NCBI RefSeq assembly: GCF_051401765.1
Contig: NW_027480566.1
Coordinates: forward strand, 971,501 to 1,035,500
DNA from: Calliopsis andreniformis
Taxonomy: Eukaryota > Arthropoda > Insecta > Hymenoptera > Andrenidae
Direction: 5' to 3'
Length of the DNA: 64,000 nt
The first letter of the stretch is position 1. Each line of letters opens with the position of its first letter. Shown in pieces: positions 35,840 through 49,873 of this stretch. Both the position numbers and the translations under genes were made by a program. Under the pieces are notes generated by a model. It saw only the letters and a program-made list of their open reading frames with translations. It did no database searches and had not been told where the DNA came from.

Positions 35840-38800
35840 GATCGCTCCGTTATTCTACGTTCTCTCGGTCCACGGGCATCAGAGAGCAAAAGAGCCTAAT
35901 AGTTTTAGAGTGCCTCAACGATCAGGAATAAGGATCTAACGTTCTCGTTTCGAACCGACGACTTTCGGTTCCGGAGCGACACGAACGCTCCATGATTCTC
36001 GATTATCTCGACACAGGTAAGAGACAGAGGACAACAAGTGTATGGTTTTAGAGAGCCACGAGCACCAGGAATAAGGATCTACCGTTGTCCCTTCGTTCCG
36101 TCGACATTCGGTTCCGGAGCGACACGAACGGGGACTTAGAATCTTTTCGCTCGAACTCCGGAGCGACACGATCGCTCCGTTATTCTACGTTCTCTCGGTC
36201 CACGGGCAACAGAGAGCAAAACAGTCTAATAGTTTTAGAGTGCCTCAACGATCAGGAATAAGGATCTAACGTTCTCGCTTCGAACCGACGACTTTCGGTT
36301 CCGGAGCGACACGAACGCTCCATGATTCTCGATTATCTCGACACAGGTAAGAGACAGAGGACAACAAGTGTATGGTTTTAGAGAGCCACGAGCACCAGGA
36401 ATAAGGATCTACCGTTGTCCCTTCGTTCCGTCGACATTCGGTTCCGGAGCGACACGAACGGGGACTTAGAATCTTTTCGCTCGAACTCCGGAGCGACACG
36501 ATCGCTCCGTTATTCTACGTTCTCTCGGTCCACGGGCAACAGAGAGCAAAACAGTCTAATAGTTTTAGAGTGCCTCAACGATCAGGAATAAGGATCTAAC
36601 GTTCTCGTTTCGAACCGACGACTTTCGGTTCCGGAGCGACACGAACGCTCCATGATTCTCGATTATCTCGACACAGGTAAGAGACAGAGGACAACAAGTG
36701 TATGGTTTTAGAGAGCCACCAGCGCCAGGAATAAGGTTCTACCGTTGCCCTTCGTTCCGTCGACATTCGGTTCCGGAGCGACACGAACGGGGACTTAGAA
36801 TTTTTTCGCTGGAACTCCGGAGCGACACGATCGCTCCGTTATTCTACGTTCTCTCGGTCCACGGGCAACAGAGATCAAAACAGCCTTATAGTTTTAGAGT
36901 GCCTCAACGATCAGGAATAAGGATCTAACGTTCTCGTTTCGAACCGACGACTTTCGGTTCCGGAGCGACACGAACGCTCCATGATTCTCGATTATCTCGA
37001 CACAGGTAAGAGACAGAGGACAACAAGTGTATGGTTTTAGAGAGCCACGAGCACCAGGAATAAGGATCTACCGTTGTCCCTTCGTTCCGTCGACATTCGG
37101 TTCCGGAGCGACACGAACGGGGACTTAGAATTTTTTCGCTCGGGCTCCGGAGCGAAACGAACGGGGACTTAGAATTTTTTCGCTCGATCTCCGGAGCGAC
37201 ACGATCGCTCCGTTATTCTACGTTCTCTCGGTCCGCGGGCAACAGAGAGCAAAACAGCCTAATAGTTTTAGAGTGCCTCAACGATCAGGAATAAGGATCT
37301 AACGTTCTCGTTTCGATCCGACGACTTTCGGTTCCGGAGCGACACGAACGCTCCATGATTCTCGATTATCTCGACACAGGTAAGAGACAGAGGACAACAC
37401 GTGTATGGTTTTAGATAGCCACGAGCACCAGGAATAAGGATCTACCGTTGTCCCTTCGTTCCGTCGACATTCGGTTCCGGAGCGACACGAACGGGGACTT
37501 AGAATTATTTCGCTCGAACTCCGGAGCGACACGATCGCTCCGTTATTCTACGTTCTCTCGGTCCACGGGCATCAGAGAGCAAAACAGCCTAATAGTTTTA
37601 GAGTGCCTCAACGATCAGGAATAAGGTTCTAACGTTCTCGTTTCGAAACGACGACTTTCGGTTCCGGAGCGACACGAACGCTCCATGATTCTCGATTATC
37701 TCGACACAGGTAAGAGACAGAGGACAACAAGTGTATGGTTTTAGAGAGCCACGAGCACCAGGAATAAGGATCTACCGTTGTCCCTTCGTTCCGTCGACAT
37801 TCGGTTCCGGAGCGACACGAACGGGGACTTAGAATTTTTTCGCTCGGGCTCCGTAGCGACACGAACGGGGACTTAGAATTTTTTCGCTCGAACTCCGGAG
37901 CGACACGATCGCTCCGTTATTCTACGTTCTCTCGGTCCACGGGCATCAGAGAGCAAAACAGCCTAATAGTTGTAGAGTGCCTCAACGATCAGGAATAAGG
38001 ATCTAACGTTCTCGTTTCGAACCGACGACTTTCGGTTCCGGAGCGACACGAACGCTCCATGATTCTCGATTATCTCGACACAGGTAAGAGACAGAGGACA
38101 ACAAGTGTATGGTTTTAGAGAGCCACGAGCAACAGGAATAAGGATCTACCGTTGTCCCTTCGTTCCGTCGACATTCGGTTCCGGAGCGACACGAACGGGG
38201 ACTTAGAATTTTTTCGCTCGGGCTCCGGAGCGACACGAACGGGGACTTAGAATTTTTTCGCGTCGAACTCCGGAGCGACACGATCGCTCCGTTATTCTAC
38301 GTTCTCTCGGTCCACGGGCATCAGAGAGCAAAAGAGCCTAATAGTTTTAGAGTGCCTCAACGATCAGGAATAAGGATCTAACGTTCTCGTTTCGAACCGA
38401 CGACTTTCGGTTCCGGAGCGACACGAACGCTCCATGATTCTCGATTACCTCGACACAGGTAAGAGACAGAGGACAACAAGTGTATGGTTTTAGAGAGCCA
38501 CGAGCACCAGGAATAAGGTTCTACCGTTGTCCCTTCGTTCCGTCGACATTCGGTTCCGCAGCGACACGAACGGGGACTTAGAATTTTTTCGCTCGGACTC
38601 CGGAGCGACACGATCGCCGTGCTATTCTACGTTCTCTCGGTCCACGGGCATCAGAGCGCAAAACAGCCTAATAGTTTTAGAGCGCCTCAACGATCAGGAA
38701 TAAGGATCTAACGTTCTCGCTTCGAACCGACGACTTTCGGTTCCGGAGCGACACGAACGCTCCATGATTCTCGATTATCTCGACACAGGTAAGAGACAGA

Positions 38801-39315
38801 GGACAACAAGTGTATGGTTTTAGAGAGCCACGAGCACCAGGAATAAGGATCTACCGTTGTCCCTTCGTTCCGTCGACATTCGGTTCCGGAGAGACACGAA
38901 CGGGGACTTAGAATCTTTTCGCTCGAACTCCGGAGCGACACGATCGCTCCGTTATTCTACGTTCTCACGGTCCACGGGCAACAGAGAGCAAAACAGTCTA
39001 ATAGTTTTAGAGTGCCTCAACGATCAGGAATAAGGATCTAACGTTCTCGTTTCGAACCGACGACTTTCGGTTCCGGAGCGACACGAACGCTCCATGATTC
39101 TCTATTATCTCGACACAGGTAAGAGACAGAGGACAACAAGTGTATGGATTTAGAGAGCCACGAACACCAGGAATAAGGATCTACCGTTGTCCCTTCGTTC
39201 CGTCGACATTCGGTTCCGGGGCGACACGAACGGGGACTTAGAATTTTTTCGCTCGGGCTCCGGAGCGACACGAACGGGGACTTAGAATTTTTTCGCTCGA
39301 ACTCCGGAGCGACAC

Positions 39316-42129
39316 GATCGCTCCGTTATTCTACGTTCTCTCGGTCCACGGGCAACAGAGAGCAAAACAGCCTAATAGTTTTAGAGTGCCTCAACGATCA
39401 GGAATAAGGATCTAACGTTCTCGTTTCGAACCGACGACTTTCGGTTCCGGAGCGACACGAACGCTCCATGATTCTCGATTATCTCGACACAGGTAAGAGA
39501 CAGAGGACAACAAGTGTATGGTTTTAGAGAGCCACGAGCGCCAGGAATAAGGTTCTACCGTTGCCCTTCGTTCCGTCGACATTCGGTTCCGGAGCGACAC
39601 GAACGGGGACTTAGAATTTTTTCGCTCGGGCTCCGGAACGAAACGAACGGGGACTTAGAATTTTTTCGCTCGAACTCCGGAGCGACAGGATCGCTCCGTT
39701 ATTCTACGTTCTCTCGGTCCACGGGCATCAGAGAGCAAAAGAGCCTAATAGTTTTAGAGTGCCTCAACGATCAGGAATAAGGATCTAACGTTCTCGTTTC
39801 GAACCGACGACTTTCGGTTCCGGAGCGACACGAACGCTCCATGATTCTCGATTATCTCGACACAGGTAAGAGACAGAGGACAACAAGTGTATGGTTTTAG
39901 AGAGCCACGAGCACCAGGAATAAGGATCTACCGTTGTCCCTTCGTTCCGTCGACATTCGGTTCCGGAGCGACACGAACGGGGACTTAGAATTTTTTCGCT
40001 CGGGCTCCGGAGCGACACGAACGGGGACTTAGAATTTTTTCGCTCGAACTCCGGAGCGACACGATCGCTCCGTTATTCTACATTCTCTCGGTCCACGGGC
40101 ATCAGAGAGCAAAACAGCCTAATAGTTTTAGGGTGTCTCAACGATCAGGAATAAGGATCTAACGTTCTCGCTTCGAACCGACGACTTTCGGTTCCGGAGC
40201 GACACGAACGCTCCATGATTCTCGATTATCTCGACACTGGTAAGAGACAGAGGACAACAAGTGTATGGTTTTAGAGAGCCACGAGCACCAGGAATAAGGT
40301 TCTACCGTTGTCCCTTCGTTCCGTCGACATTCGGTTCCGGAGCGACACGAACGGGGACTTAGAATGTTTTCGCTCGGGCTCTGGAGCGACACGAACGGGG
40401 ACTTAGAATTTTTTCGCTCGGACTCCGGAGCGACACGATCGCCGTGCTATTCTACGTTCTCTCGATCCACGGGCATCAGAGCGCAAAACAGCCTAATAGT
40501 TTTAGAGCGCCTCAACGATCAGGAATAAGGATCTAACGTTCTCGCTTCGAACCGACGACTTTCGGTTCCGGAGCGACACGAACGCTCCATGATTCTCGAT
40601 TATCTCGACACAGGTAAGAGACAGAGGACAACAAGTGTATGGTTTTAGAGAGCCACGAGCACCAGGAATAAGGATCTACCGTTGTCCCTTCGTTCCGTCG
40701 ACATTCGGTTCCGGAGCGACACGAACGGGGACTTAGAATCTTTTCGCTCGAACTCCGGAGCGACACGATCGCTCCGTTATTCTACGTTCTCTCGGTCCAC
40801 GGGCAACAGAGAGCAAAACAGTCTAATAGTTTTAGAGTGCCTCAACGATCAGGAATAAGGATCTAACGTTCTCGTTTCGAACCGACGACTTTCGGTTCCG
40901 GAGCGACACGAACGCTCCATGATTCTCGATTATCTCGACACAGGTAAGAGACAGAGGACAACAAGTGTATGGTTTTAGAGAGCCACGAGCGCCAGGAATA
41001 AGGTTCTACCGTTGCCCTTCGTTCCGTCGACATTCGGTTCCGGAGCGACACGAACGGGGACTTAGAATTTTTTCGCTGGAACTCCGGAGCGACACGATCG
41101 CTCCGTTATTCTACGTTCTCTCGGTCCACGGGCAACAGAGATCAAAACAGCCTTATAGTTTTAGAGTGCCTCAACGATCAGGAATAAGGATCTAACGTTC
41201 TCGTTTCGAACCGACGACTTTCGGTTCCGGAGCGACACGAACGCTCCATGATTCTCTATTATCTCGACACAGGTAAGAGACAGAGGACAACAAGTGTATG
41301 GATTTAGAGAGCCACGAGCACCAGGAATAAGGATCTACCGTTGTCCCTTCGTTCCGTCGACATTCGGTTCCGGGGCGACACGAACGGGGACTTAGAATTT
41401 TTTCGCTCGAACTCCGGAGCGACACGATCGCTCAGTTATTCTACGTTCTCTCGGTCCACGGGCATCAGAGAGCAAAAGAGCCTAATAGTTTTAGAGTGCC
41501 TCAACGATCAGGAATAAGGATCTAACGTTCTCGTTTCGAACCGACGACTTTCGGTTCCGGAGCGACACGAACGCTCCATGATTCTCGATTATCTCGACAC
41601 AGGTAAGAGACAGAGGACAACAAGTGTATGGTTTTAGAGAGCCACGAGCACCAGGAATAAGGATCTACCATTGTCCCTTCGTTCCGTCGACATTCGGTTC
41701 CGGAGCGACACGAACGGGGACTTAGAATTTTTTCGCTCGGGCTCCGGAGCGAAACGAACGGGGACTTAGAATTTTTTCGCTCGAACTCCGGAGCGACACG
41801 ATCGCTCCGTTATTCTACGTTCTCTCGGTCCGCGGGCAACAGAGAGCAAAACAGCCTAATAGTTTCAGAGTGCCTCAACGATCAGGAATAAGGATCTAAC
41901 GTTCTCGTTTCGATCCGACGACTTTCGGTTCCGGAGCGACACGAACGCTCCATGATTCTCGATTATCTCGACACAGGTAAGAGACAGAGGACAACACGTG
42001 TATGGTTTTAGATAGCCACGAGCACCAGGAATAAGGATCTACCGTTGTCCCTTCGTTCCGTCGACATTCGGTTCCGGAGCGACACGAACGGGGACTTAGA
42101 ATTATTTCGCTCGAACTCCGGAGCGACAC
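39316..42129. repeat. Segment duplicated 12339 bp to the right
   Basis: Units 39412, 39785, 40159, 40533, 40863, 41192, 41522 and 41896 are repeated by 51751, 52124, 52498, 52872, 53202, 53531, 53861 and 54235. A private CTACCATTGTCCC at 41666 reappears at 54005. TCGCTCAGTTATTC occurs in the A modules of units 41522 and 53861, and also of 43920. The copies part after the unit at 41896, because the next unit on the right (54565) corresponds to 44624 instead of 42226. Confidence 0.85.
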
Positions 42130-44293
42130 GATCGCTCCGTTATTCTACGTTCTCTCGGTCCACGGGCATCAGAGAGCAAAACAGCCTAATAGTTGTAGAG
42201 TGCCTCAACGATCAGGAATAAGGATCTAACGTTCTCGTTTCGAACCGACGACTTTCGGTTCCGGAGCGATACGAACGCTCCATGATTCTCGATTATCTCG
42301 ACACAGGTAAGAGACAGAGGACAACAAGTGTATGGTTTTAGAGAGCCACGAGCAACAGGAATAAGGATCTACCGCTGTCCCTTCGTTCCGTCGACATTCG
42401 GTTCCGGAGCGGCACGAACGGGGACTTAGAATTTTTTCGCTCGGGCTCCGGAGCGACACGAACGGGGACTTAGAATTTTTTCGCGTCGAACTCCGGAGCG
42501 ACACGATCGCTCCGTTATTCTACGTTCTCTCGGTCCACGGGCATCAGAGAGCAAAAGAGCCTAATAGTTTTAGAGTGCCTCAACGATCAGGAATAAGGAT
42601 CTAACGTTCTCGTTTCGAACCGACGACTTTCGGTTCCGGAGCGACACGAACGCTCCATGATTCTCGATTATCTCGACACAGGTAAGAGACAGAGGACAAC
42701 AAGTGTATGGTTTTAGAGAGCCACGAGCACCAGGAATAAGGATCTACCGTTGTCCCTTCGTTCCGTCGACATTCGGTTCCGGAGCGACACGAACGGGGAC
42801 TTAGAATCTTTTCGCTCGAACTCCGGAGCGACACGATCGCTCCGTTATTCTACGTTCTCTCGGTCCACGGGCAACAGAGAGCAAAACAGTCTAATAGTTT
42901 TAGAGTGCCTCAACGATCAGGAATAAGGATCTAACGTTCTCGCTTCGAACCGACGACTTTCGGTTCCGGAGCGACACGAACGCTCCATGATTCTCGATTA
43001 TCTCGACACAGGTAAGAGACAGAGGACAACAAGTGTATGGTTTTAGAGAGCCACGAGCACCAGGAATAAGGATCTACCGTTGTCCCTTCGTTCCGTCGAC
43101 ATTCGGTTCCGGAGCGACACGAACGGGGACTTAGAATCTTTTCGCTCGAACTCCGGAGCGACACGATCGCTCCGTTATTCTACGTTCTCTCGGTCCACGG
43201 GCAACAGAGAGCAAAACAGTCTAATAGTTTTAGAGTGCCTCAACGATCAGGAATAAGGATCTAACGTTCTCGTTTCGAACCGACGACTTTCGGTTCCGGA
43301 GCGACACGAACGCTCCATGATTCTCGATTATCTCGACACAGGTAAGAGACAGAGGACAACAAGTGTATGGTTTTAGAGAGCCACGAGCGCCAGGAATAAG
43401 GTTCTACCGTTGCCCTTCGTTCCGTCGACATTCGGTTCCGGAGCGACACGAACGGGGACTTAGAATTTTTTCGCTGGAACTCCGGAGCGACACGATCGCT
43501 CCGTTATTCTACGTTCTCTCGGTCCACGGGCAACAGAGATCAAAACAGCCTTATAGTTTTAGAGTGCCTCAACGATCAGGAATAAGGATCTAACGTTCTC
43601 GTTTCGAACCGACGACTTTCGGTTCCGGAGCGACACGAACGCTCCATGATTCTCTATTATCTCGACACAGGTAAGAGACAGAGGACAACAAGTGTATGGA
43701 TTTAGAGAGCCACGAGCACCAGGAATAAGGATCTACCGTTGTCCCTTCGTTCCGTCGACATTCGGTTCCGGGGCGACACGAACGGGGACTTAGAATTTTT
43801 TCGCTCGAACTCCGGAGCGACACGATCGCTCAGTTATTCTACGTTCTCTCGGTCCACGGGCATCAGAGAGCAAAAGAGCCTAATAGTTTTAGAGTGCCTC
43901 AACGATCAGGAATAAGGATCTAACGTTCTCGTTTCGAACCGACGACTTTCGGTTCCGGAGCGACACGAACGCTCCATGATTCTCGATTATCTCGACACAG
44001 GTAAGAGACAGAGGACAACAAGTGTATGGTTTTAGAGAGCCACGAGCACCAGGAATAAGGATCTACCGTTGTCCCTTCGTTCCGTCGACATTCGGTTCCG
44101 GAGCGACACGAACGGGGACTTAGAATTTTTTCGCTCGGGCTCCGGAGCGAAACGAACGGGGACTTAGAATTTTTTCGCTCGATCTCCGGAGCGACACGAT
44201 CGCTCCGTTATTCTACGTTCTCTCGGTCCGCGGGCAACAGAGAGCAAAACAGCCTAATAGTTTTAGAGTGCCTCAACGATCAGGAATAAGGAT

Positions 44294-46265
44294 CTAACGT
44301 TCTCGTTTCGATCCGACGACTTTCGGTTCCGGAGCGACACGAACGCTCCATGATTCTCGATTATCTCGACACAGGTAAGAGACAGAGGACAACACGTGTA
44401 TGGTTTTAGATAGCCACGAGCACCAGGAATAAGGATCTACCGTTGTCCCTTCGTTCCGTCGACATTCGGTTCCGGAGCGACACGAACGGGGACTTAGAAT
44501 TATTTCGCTCGAACTCCGGAGCGACACGATCGCTCCGTTATTCTACGTTCTCTCGGTCCACGGGCATCAGAGAGCAAAACAGCCTAATAGTTTTAGAGTG
44601 CCTCAACGATCAGGAATAAGGTTCTAACGTTCTCGTTTCGAAACGACGACTTTCGGTTCCGGAGCGACACGAACGCTCCATGATTCTCGATTATCTCGAC
44701 ACAGGTAAGAGACAGAGGACAACAAGTGTATGGTTTTAGAGAGCCACGAGCACCAGGAATAAGGATCTACCGTTGTCCCTTCGTTCCGTCGACATTCGGT
44801 TCCGGAGCGACACGAACGGGGACTTAGAATTTTTTCGCTCGGGCTCCGTAGCGACACGAACGGGGACTTAGAATTTTTTCGCTCGAACTCCGGAGCGACA
44901 CGATCGCTCCGTTATTCTACGTTCTCTCGGTCCACGGGCATCAGAGAGCAAAACAGCCTAATAGTTGTAGAGTGCCTCAACGATCAGGAATAAGGATCTA
45001 ACGTTCTCGTTTCGAACCGACGACTTTCGGTTCCGGAGCGACACGAACGCTCCGTGATTCTCGATTATCTCGACACAGGTAAGAGACAGAGGACAACAAG
45101 TGTATGGTTTTAGAGAGCCACGAGCAACAGGAATAAGGATCTACCGTTGTCCCTTCGTTCCGTCGACATTCGGTTCCGGAGCGACACGAACGGGGACTTA
45201 GAATTTTTTCGCTCGGGCTCCGGAGCGACACGAACGGGGACTTAGAATTTTTTCGCGTCGAACTCCGGAGCGACACGATCGCTCCGTTATTCTACGTTCT
45301 CTCGGTCCACGGGCATCAGAGAGCAAAAGAGCCTAATAGTTTTAGAGTGCCTCAACGATCAGGAATAAGGATCTAACGTTCTCGTTTCGAACCGACGACT
45401 TTCGGTTCCGGAGCGACACGAACGCTCCATGATTCTCGATTATCTCGACACAGGTAAGAGACAGAGGACAACAAGTGTATGGTTTTAGAGAGCCACGAGC
45501 ACCAGGAATAAGGATCTACCGTTGTCCCCTCGTTCCGTCGACATTCGGTTCCGGAGCGACACGAACGGGGACTTAGAATCTTTTCGCTCGAACTCCGGAG
45601 CGACACGATCGCTCCGTTATTCTACGTTCTCTCGGTCCACGGGCAACAGAGAGCAAAACAGTCTAATAGTTTTAGAGTGCCTCAACGATCAGGAATAAGG
45701 ATCTAACGTTCTCGTTTCGAACCGACGACTTTCGGTTCCGGAGCGACACGAACGCTCCATGATTCTCGATTATCTCGACACAGGTAAGAGACAGAGGACA
45801 ACAAGTGTATGGTTTTAGAGAGCCACGAGCGCCAGGAATAAGGTTCTACCGTTGCCCTTCGTTCCGTCGACATTCGGTTCCGGAGCGACACGAACGGGGA
45901 CTTAGAATTTTTTCGCTCGAACTCCGGAGCGACACGATCGCTCCGTTATTCTACGTTCTCTCGGTCCACGGGCAACAGAGATCAAAACAGCCTTATAGTT
46001 TTAGAGTGCCTCAACGATCAGGAATAAGGATCTAACGTTCTCGTTTCGAACCGACGACTTTCGGTTCCGGAGCGACACGAACGCTCCATGATTCTCTATT
46101 ATCTCGACACAGGTAAGAGACAGAGGACAACAAGTGTATGGTTTTAGAGAGCCACGAGCACCAGGAATAAGGATCTACCGTTGTCCCTTCGTTCCGTCGA
46201 CATTCGGTTCCGGAGCGACACGAACGGGGACTTAGAATTATTTCGCTCGACCTCCGGAGCGACAC
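44294..46265. repeat. Segment duplicated 9941 bp to the right
   Basis: Units 44294, 44624, 44998, 45373, 45703 and 46032 correspond to 54235, 54565, 54939, 55314, 55644 and 55973. The private GTTGTCCCCTCG at 45521 recurs at 55462. Small later differences exist, for example AAGGTTCTACC against AAGCTTCTACC in the unit at 55644 and TTCGGTGCCGG near 55346. Confidence 0.87.
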
Positions 46266-46408
46266 GATCGCTCCGTTATTCTACGTTCTCTCGGTCCACG
46301 GGCATCAGAGAGCAAAACAGCCTAATAGTTTTAGAGTGCCTCAACGATCAGGAATAAGGATCTAACGTTCTCGTTTCGAACCGACGACTTTCGGTTCCGG
46401 AGCGACAC

Positions 46409-49400
46409 GAACGCTCCATGATTCTCGATTATCTCGACACAGGTAAGAGACAGAGGAGAACAAGTGTATGGTTTTAGAGAGCCACGAGCACCAGGAATAA
46501 GGATCTACCGTTGTCATTTCGTTCCGTCGACATTCGGTTCCGGAGCGACACGAACGGGGACTTAGAATTTTTTCGCTCGGGCTCCGGAGCGACACGAACG
46601 GGGACTTAGAATTTTTTCGCTCGGGCTCCGGAGCGACACGATCGCTCCGTTATTCTACGTTCTCTCGGTCCACGGGCATCAGAGAGCAAAACAGCCTAAT
46701 AGTTTTAGAGTGCCTCAACGATCAGGAATATGGATCTAACGTTCTCGTTTCGAACCGACGACTTTCGGTTCCGGAGCGACACGAACGCTCCATGATTCTC
46801 GATTATCTCGACACAGGTAAGAGACAGAGGAGAACAAGTGTATGGTTTTAGAGAGCCACGAGCACCAGGAATAAGGATCTACCGTTGTCATTTCGTTCCG
46901 TCGACATTCGGTTCCGGAGCGACACGAACGGGGACTTAGAATTTTTTCGCTCGGGCTCCGGAGCGACACGAACGGGGACTTAGAATTTTTTCGCTCGGGC
47001 TCCGGAGCGACACGATCGCTCCGTTATTCTACGTTCTCTCGGTCCACGGGCATCAGAGAGCAAAACAGCCTAATAGTTTTAGAGTGCCTCAACGATCAGG
47101 AATATGGATCTAACGTTCTCGTTTCGAACCGACGACTTTCGGTTCCGGAGCGACACGAACGCTCCATGATTCTCGATTATCTCGACACAGGTAAGAGACA
47201 GAGGAGAACAAGTGTATGGTTTTAGAGAGCCACGAGCACCAGGAATAAGGATCTACCGTTGTCATTTCGTTCCGTCGGCATTCGGTTCCGGAGCGACACG
47301 AACGGGGACTTAGAATTTTTTCGCTCGGGCTCCGGAGCGACACGAACGGGGACTTAGAATTTTTTCGCTCGGGCTCCGGAGCGACACGATCGCTCCGTTA
47401 TTCTACGTTCTCTCGGTCCACGGGCATCAGAGAGCAAAACAGCCTAATAGTCTTAGAGTGCCTCAACGATCAGGAATATGGATCTAACGTTCTCGTTTCG
47501 AACCGACGACTTTCGGTTCCGGAGCGACACGAACGCTCCATGATTCTCGATTATCTCGACACAGGTAAGAGACAGAGGAGAACAAGTGTATGGTTTTAGA
47601 GAGCCACGAGCACCAGGAATAAGGATCTACCGTTGTCATTTCGTTCCGTCGACATTCGGTTCCGGAGCGACACGAACGGGGACTTAGAATTTTTTCGCTC
47701 GGGCTCCGGAGCGACACGAACGGGGACTTAGAATTTTTTCGCTCGGGCTCCGGAGCGACACGATCGCTCCGTTATTCTACGTTCTCTCGGTCCACGGGCA
47801 TCAGAGAGCAAAACAGCCTAATAGTTTTAGAGTGCCTCAACGATCAGGAATATGGATCTAACGTTCTCGTTTCGAACCGACGACTTTCGGTTCCGGAGCG
47901 ACACGAACGCTCCATGATTCTCGATTATCTCGACACAGGTAAGAGACAGAGGAGAACAAGTGTATGGTTTTAGAGAGCCACGAGCACCAGGAATAAGGAT
48001 CTACCGTTGTCATTTCGTTCCGTCGACATTCGGTTCCGGAGCGACACGAACGGGGACTTAGAATTTTTTCGCTCGGGCTCCGGAGCGACACGAACGGGGA
48101 CTTAGAATTTTTTCGCTCGGGCTCCGGAGCGACACGATCGCTCCGTTATTCTACGTTCTCTCGGTCCACGGGCATCAGAGAGCAAAACAGCCTAATAGTT
48201 TTAGAGTGCCTCAACGATCAGGAATATGGATCTAACGTTCTCGGTTCGAACCGACGACTTTCGGTTCCGGAGCGACACGAACGCTCCATGATTCTCGATT
48301 ATCTCGACACAGGTAAGAGACAGAGGAGAACAAGTGTATGGTTTTAGAGAGCCACGAGCACCAGGAATAAGGATCTACCGTTGTCATTTCGTTCCGTCGA
48401 CATTCGGTTCCGGAGCGACACGAACGGGGACTTAGAATTTTTTCGCTCGGGCTCCGGAGCGACACGAACGGGGACTTAGAATTTTTTCGCTCGGGCTCCG
48501 GAGCGACACGATCGCTCCGTTATTCTACGTTCTCTCGGTCCACGGGCATCAGAGAGCAAAACAGCCTAATAGTTTTAGAGTGCCTCAACGATCAGGAATA
48601 TGGATCTAACGTTCTCGTTTCGAACCGACGACTTTCGGTTCCGGAGCGACACGAACGCTCCATGATTCTCGATTATCTCGACACAGGTAAGAGACAGAGG
48701 AGAACAAGTGTATGGTTTTAGAGAGCCACGAGCACCAGGAATAAGGATCTACCGTTGTCATTTCGTTCCGTCGACATTCGGTTCCGGAGCGACACGAACG
48801 GGGACTTAGAATTTTTTCGCTCGGGCTCCGGAGCGACACGAACGGGGACTTAGAATTTTTTCGCTCGGGCTCCGGAGCGACACGATCGCTCCGTTATTCT
48901 ACGTTCTCTCGGTCCACGGGCATCAGAGAGCAAAACAGCCTAATAGTTTTAGAGTGCCTCAACGTTCAGGAATATGGATCTAACGTTCTCGTTTCGAACC
49001 GCCGACTTTCGGTTCCGGAGCGACACGAACGCTCCATGATTCTCGATTATCTCGACACAGGTAAGAGACAGAGGAGAACAAGTGTATGGTTTTAGAGAGC
49101 CACGAGCACCAGGAATAAGGATCTACCGTTGTCATTTCGTTCCGTCGACATTCGGTTCCGGAGCGACACGAACGGGGACTTGGAATTTTTTCGCTCGGGC
49201 TCCGGAGCGACACGATCGCTCCGTTATTCTACGTTCTCTCGGTCCACGGGCATCAGAGAGCAAAACAGCCTAATAGTTTTAGAGTGCCTCAACGATCAGG
49301 AATATGGATCTAACGTTCTCGTTTCGAACCGACGACTTTCGGTTCCGGAGCGACACGAACGCTCCATGATTCTCGATTATCTCGACACAGGTAAGAGACA

Positions 49401-49873
49401 GAGGAGAACAAGTGTATGGTTTTAGAGAGCCACGAGCACCAGGAATAAGGATCTGCCGTTGTCATTTCGTTCCGTCGACATTCGGTTCCGGAGCGACACG
49501 AACGGGGACTTAGAATTTTTTCGCTCGTACTCCGGAGCGACACGATCGCTCCGATATTCTACGTTCTCTCGGTCCACGGGCTTCAGAGAGCATAACAGCC
49601 TAATAGTTTTAGAGTGCCTCAACGATCAGGAATATGGAGCTAACGTTCTCGTTTCGAACCGACGACTTTCGGTTCCGGAGCGACACGAACGCTCCATGAT
49701 TCTCGATTATCTCGACACAGGTAAGAGACAGAGGAGAACAAGTGTATGGTTTTAGAGAGCCACGAGCACCAGGAATAAGGATCTACCGTTGTCATTTCGT
49801 TCCGTCGACATTCGGTTCCGGAGTGACACGAACGGGGACTTAGAATTTTTTCGCTCGGGCTCCGGAGCGACAC
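46409..49873. repeat. Type II subfamily block 2
   Basis: From the B module at 46409 onward GAGGAGAAC and GTCATTTCG replace the type I states, and units are mostly 374 bp. The junction lies inside the unit with landmark 46362, whose A is type I (AATAAGG) and B type II, so the switch is a within-unit crossover. The last three units carry ACTTGGAATT, CTCCGATATTC with GCATAACAGCC, and GGAGTGACACG. Confidence 0.9.
48136..49873. repeat. Higher-order segment repeated at +12471 bp and in part at +9941 bp
   Basis: Units 48232, 48606, 48980, 49310 and 49640 match 60703, 61077, 61451, 61781 and 62111. Private variants include GTTCTCGGTTCGAACC (units 48232 and 60703) and ACCGCCGACTTTC (near 49001 and 61472). 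The last two units also match 59251 and 59581 (+9941), sharing GCATAACAGCC, ATGGAGCTAACG and GGAGTGACACG. Three copies of this terminal trio therefore exist in the right third of the window. Confidence 0.87.

Larger units (their letters stand above)
34983..46408. repeat. Type I block 2b, mosaic of 2.4-kb segments
   Basis: Units 35187 to 46032 are assembled from a few recurrent strings. One string runs AAGGTTCTAACG unit, 375-bp unit, ATCTTTTCG units, 142-bp B unit. It appears from 35187, begins again at 37629 (offset 2442) and returns from 44624. Units 38378 to 40863 copy units 27447 to 29932 of the 4552-bp block at an offset of 10931. Units with TTTCGATCCGACG and CAACACGTG occur at 37299, 41896 and 44294. 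The last A module (46266-46408) is type I but the B after it is type II. Confidence 0.87.
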
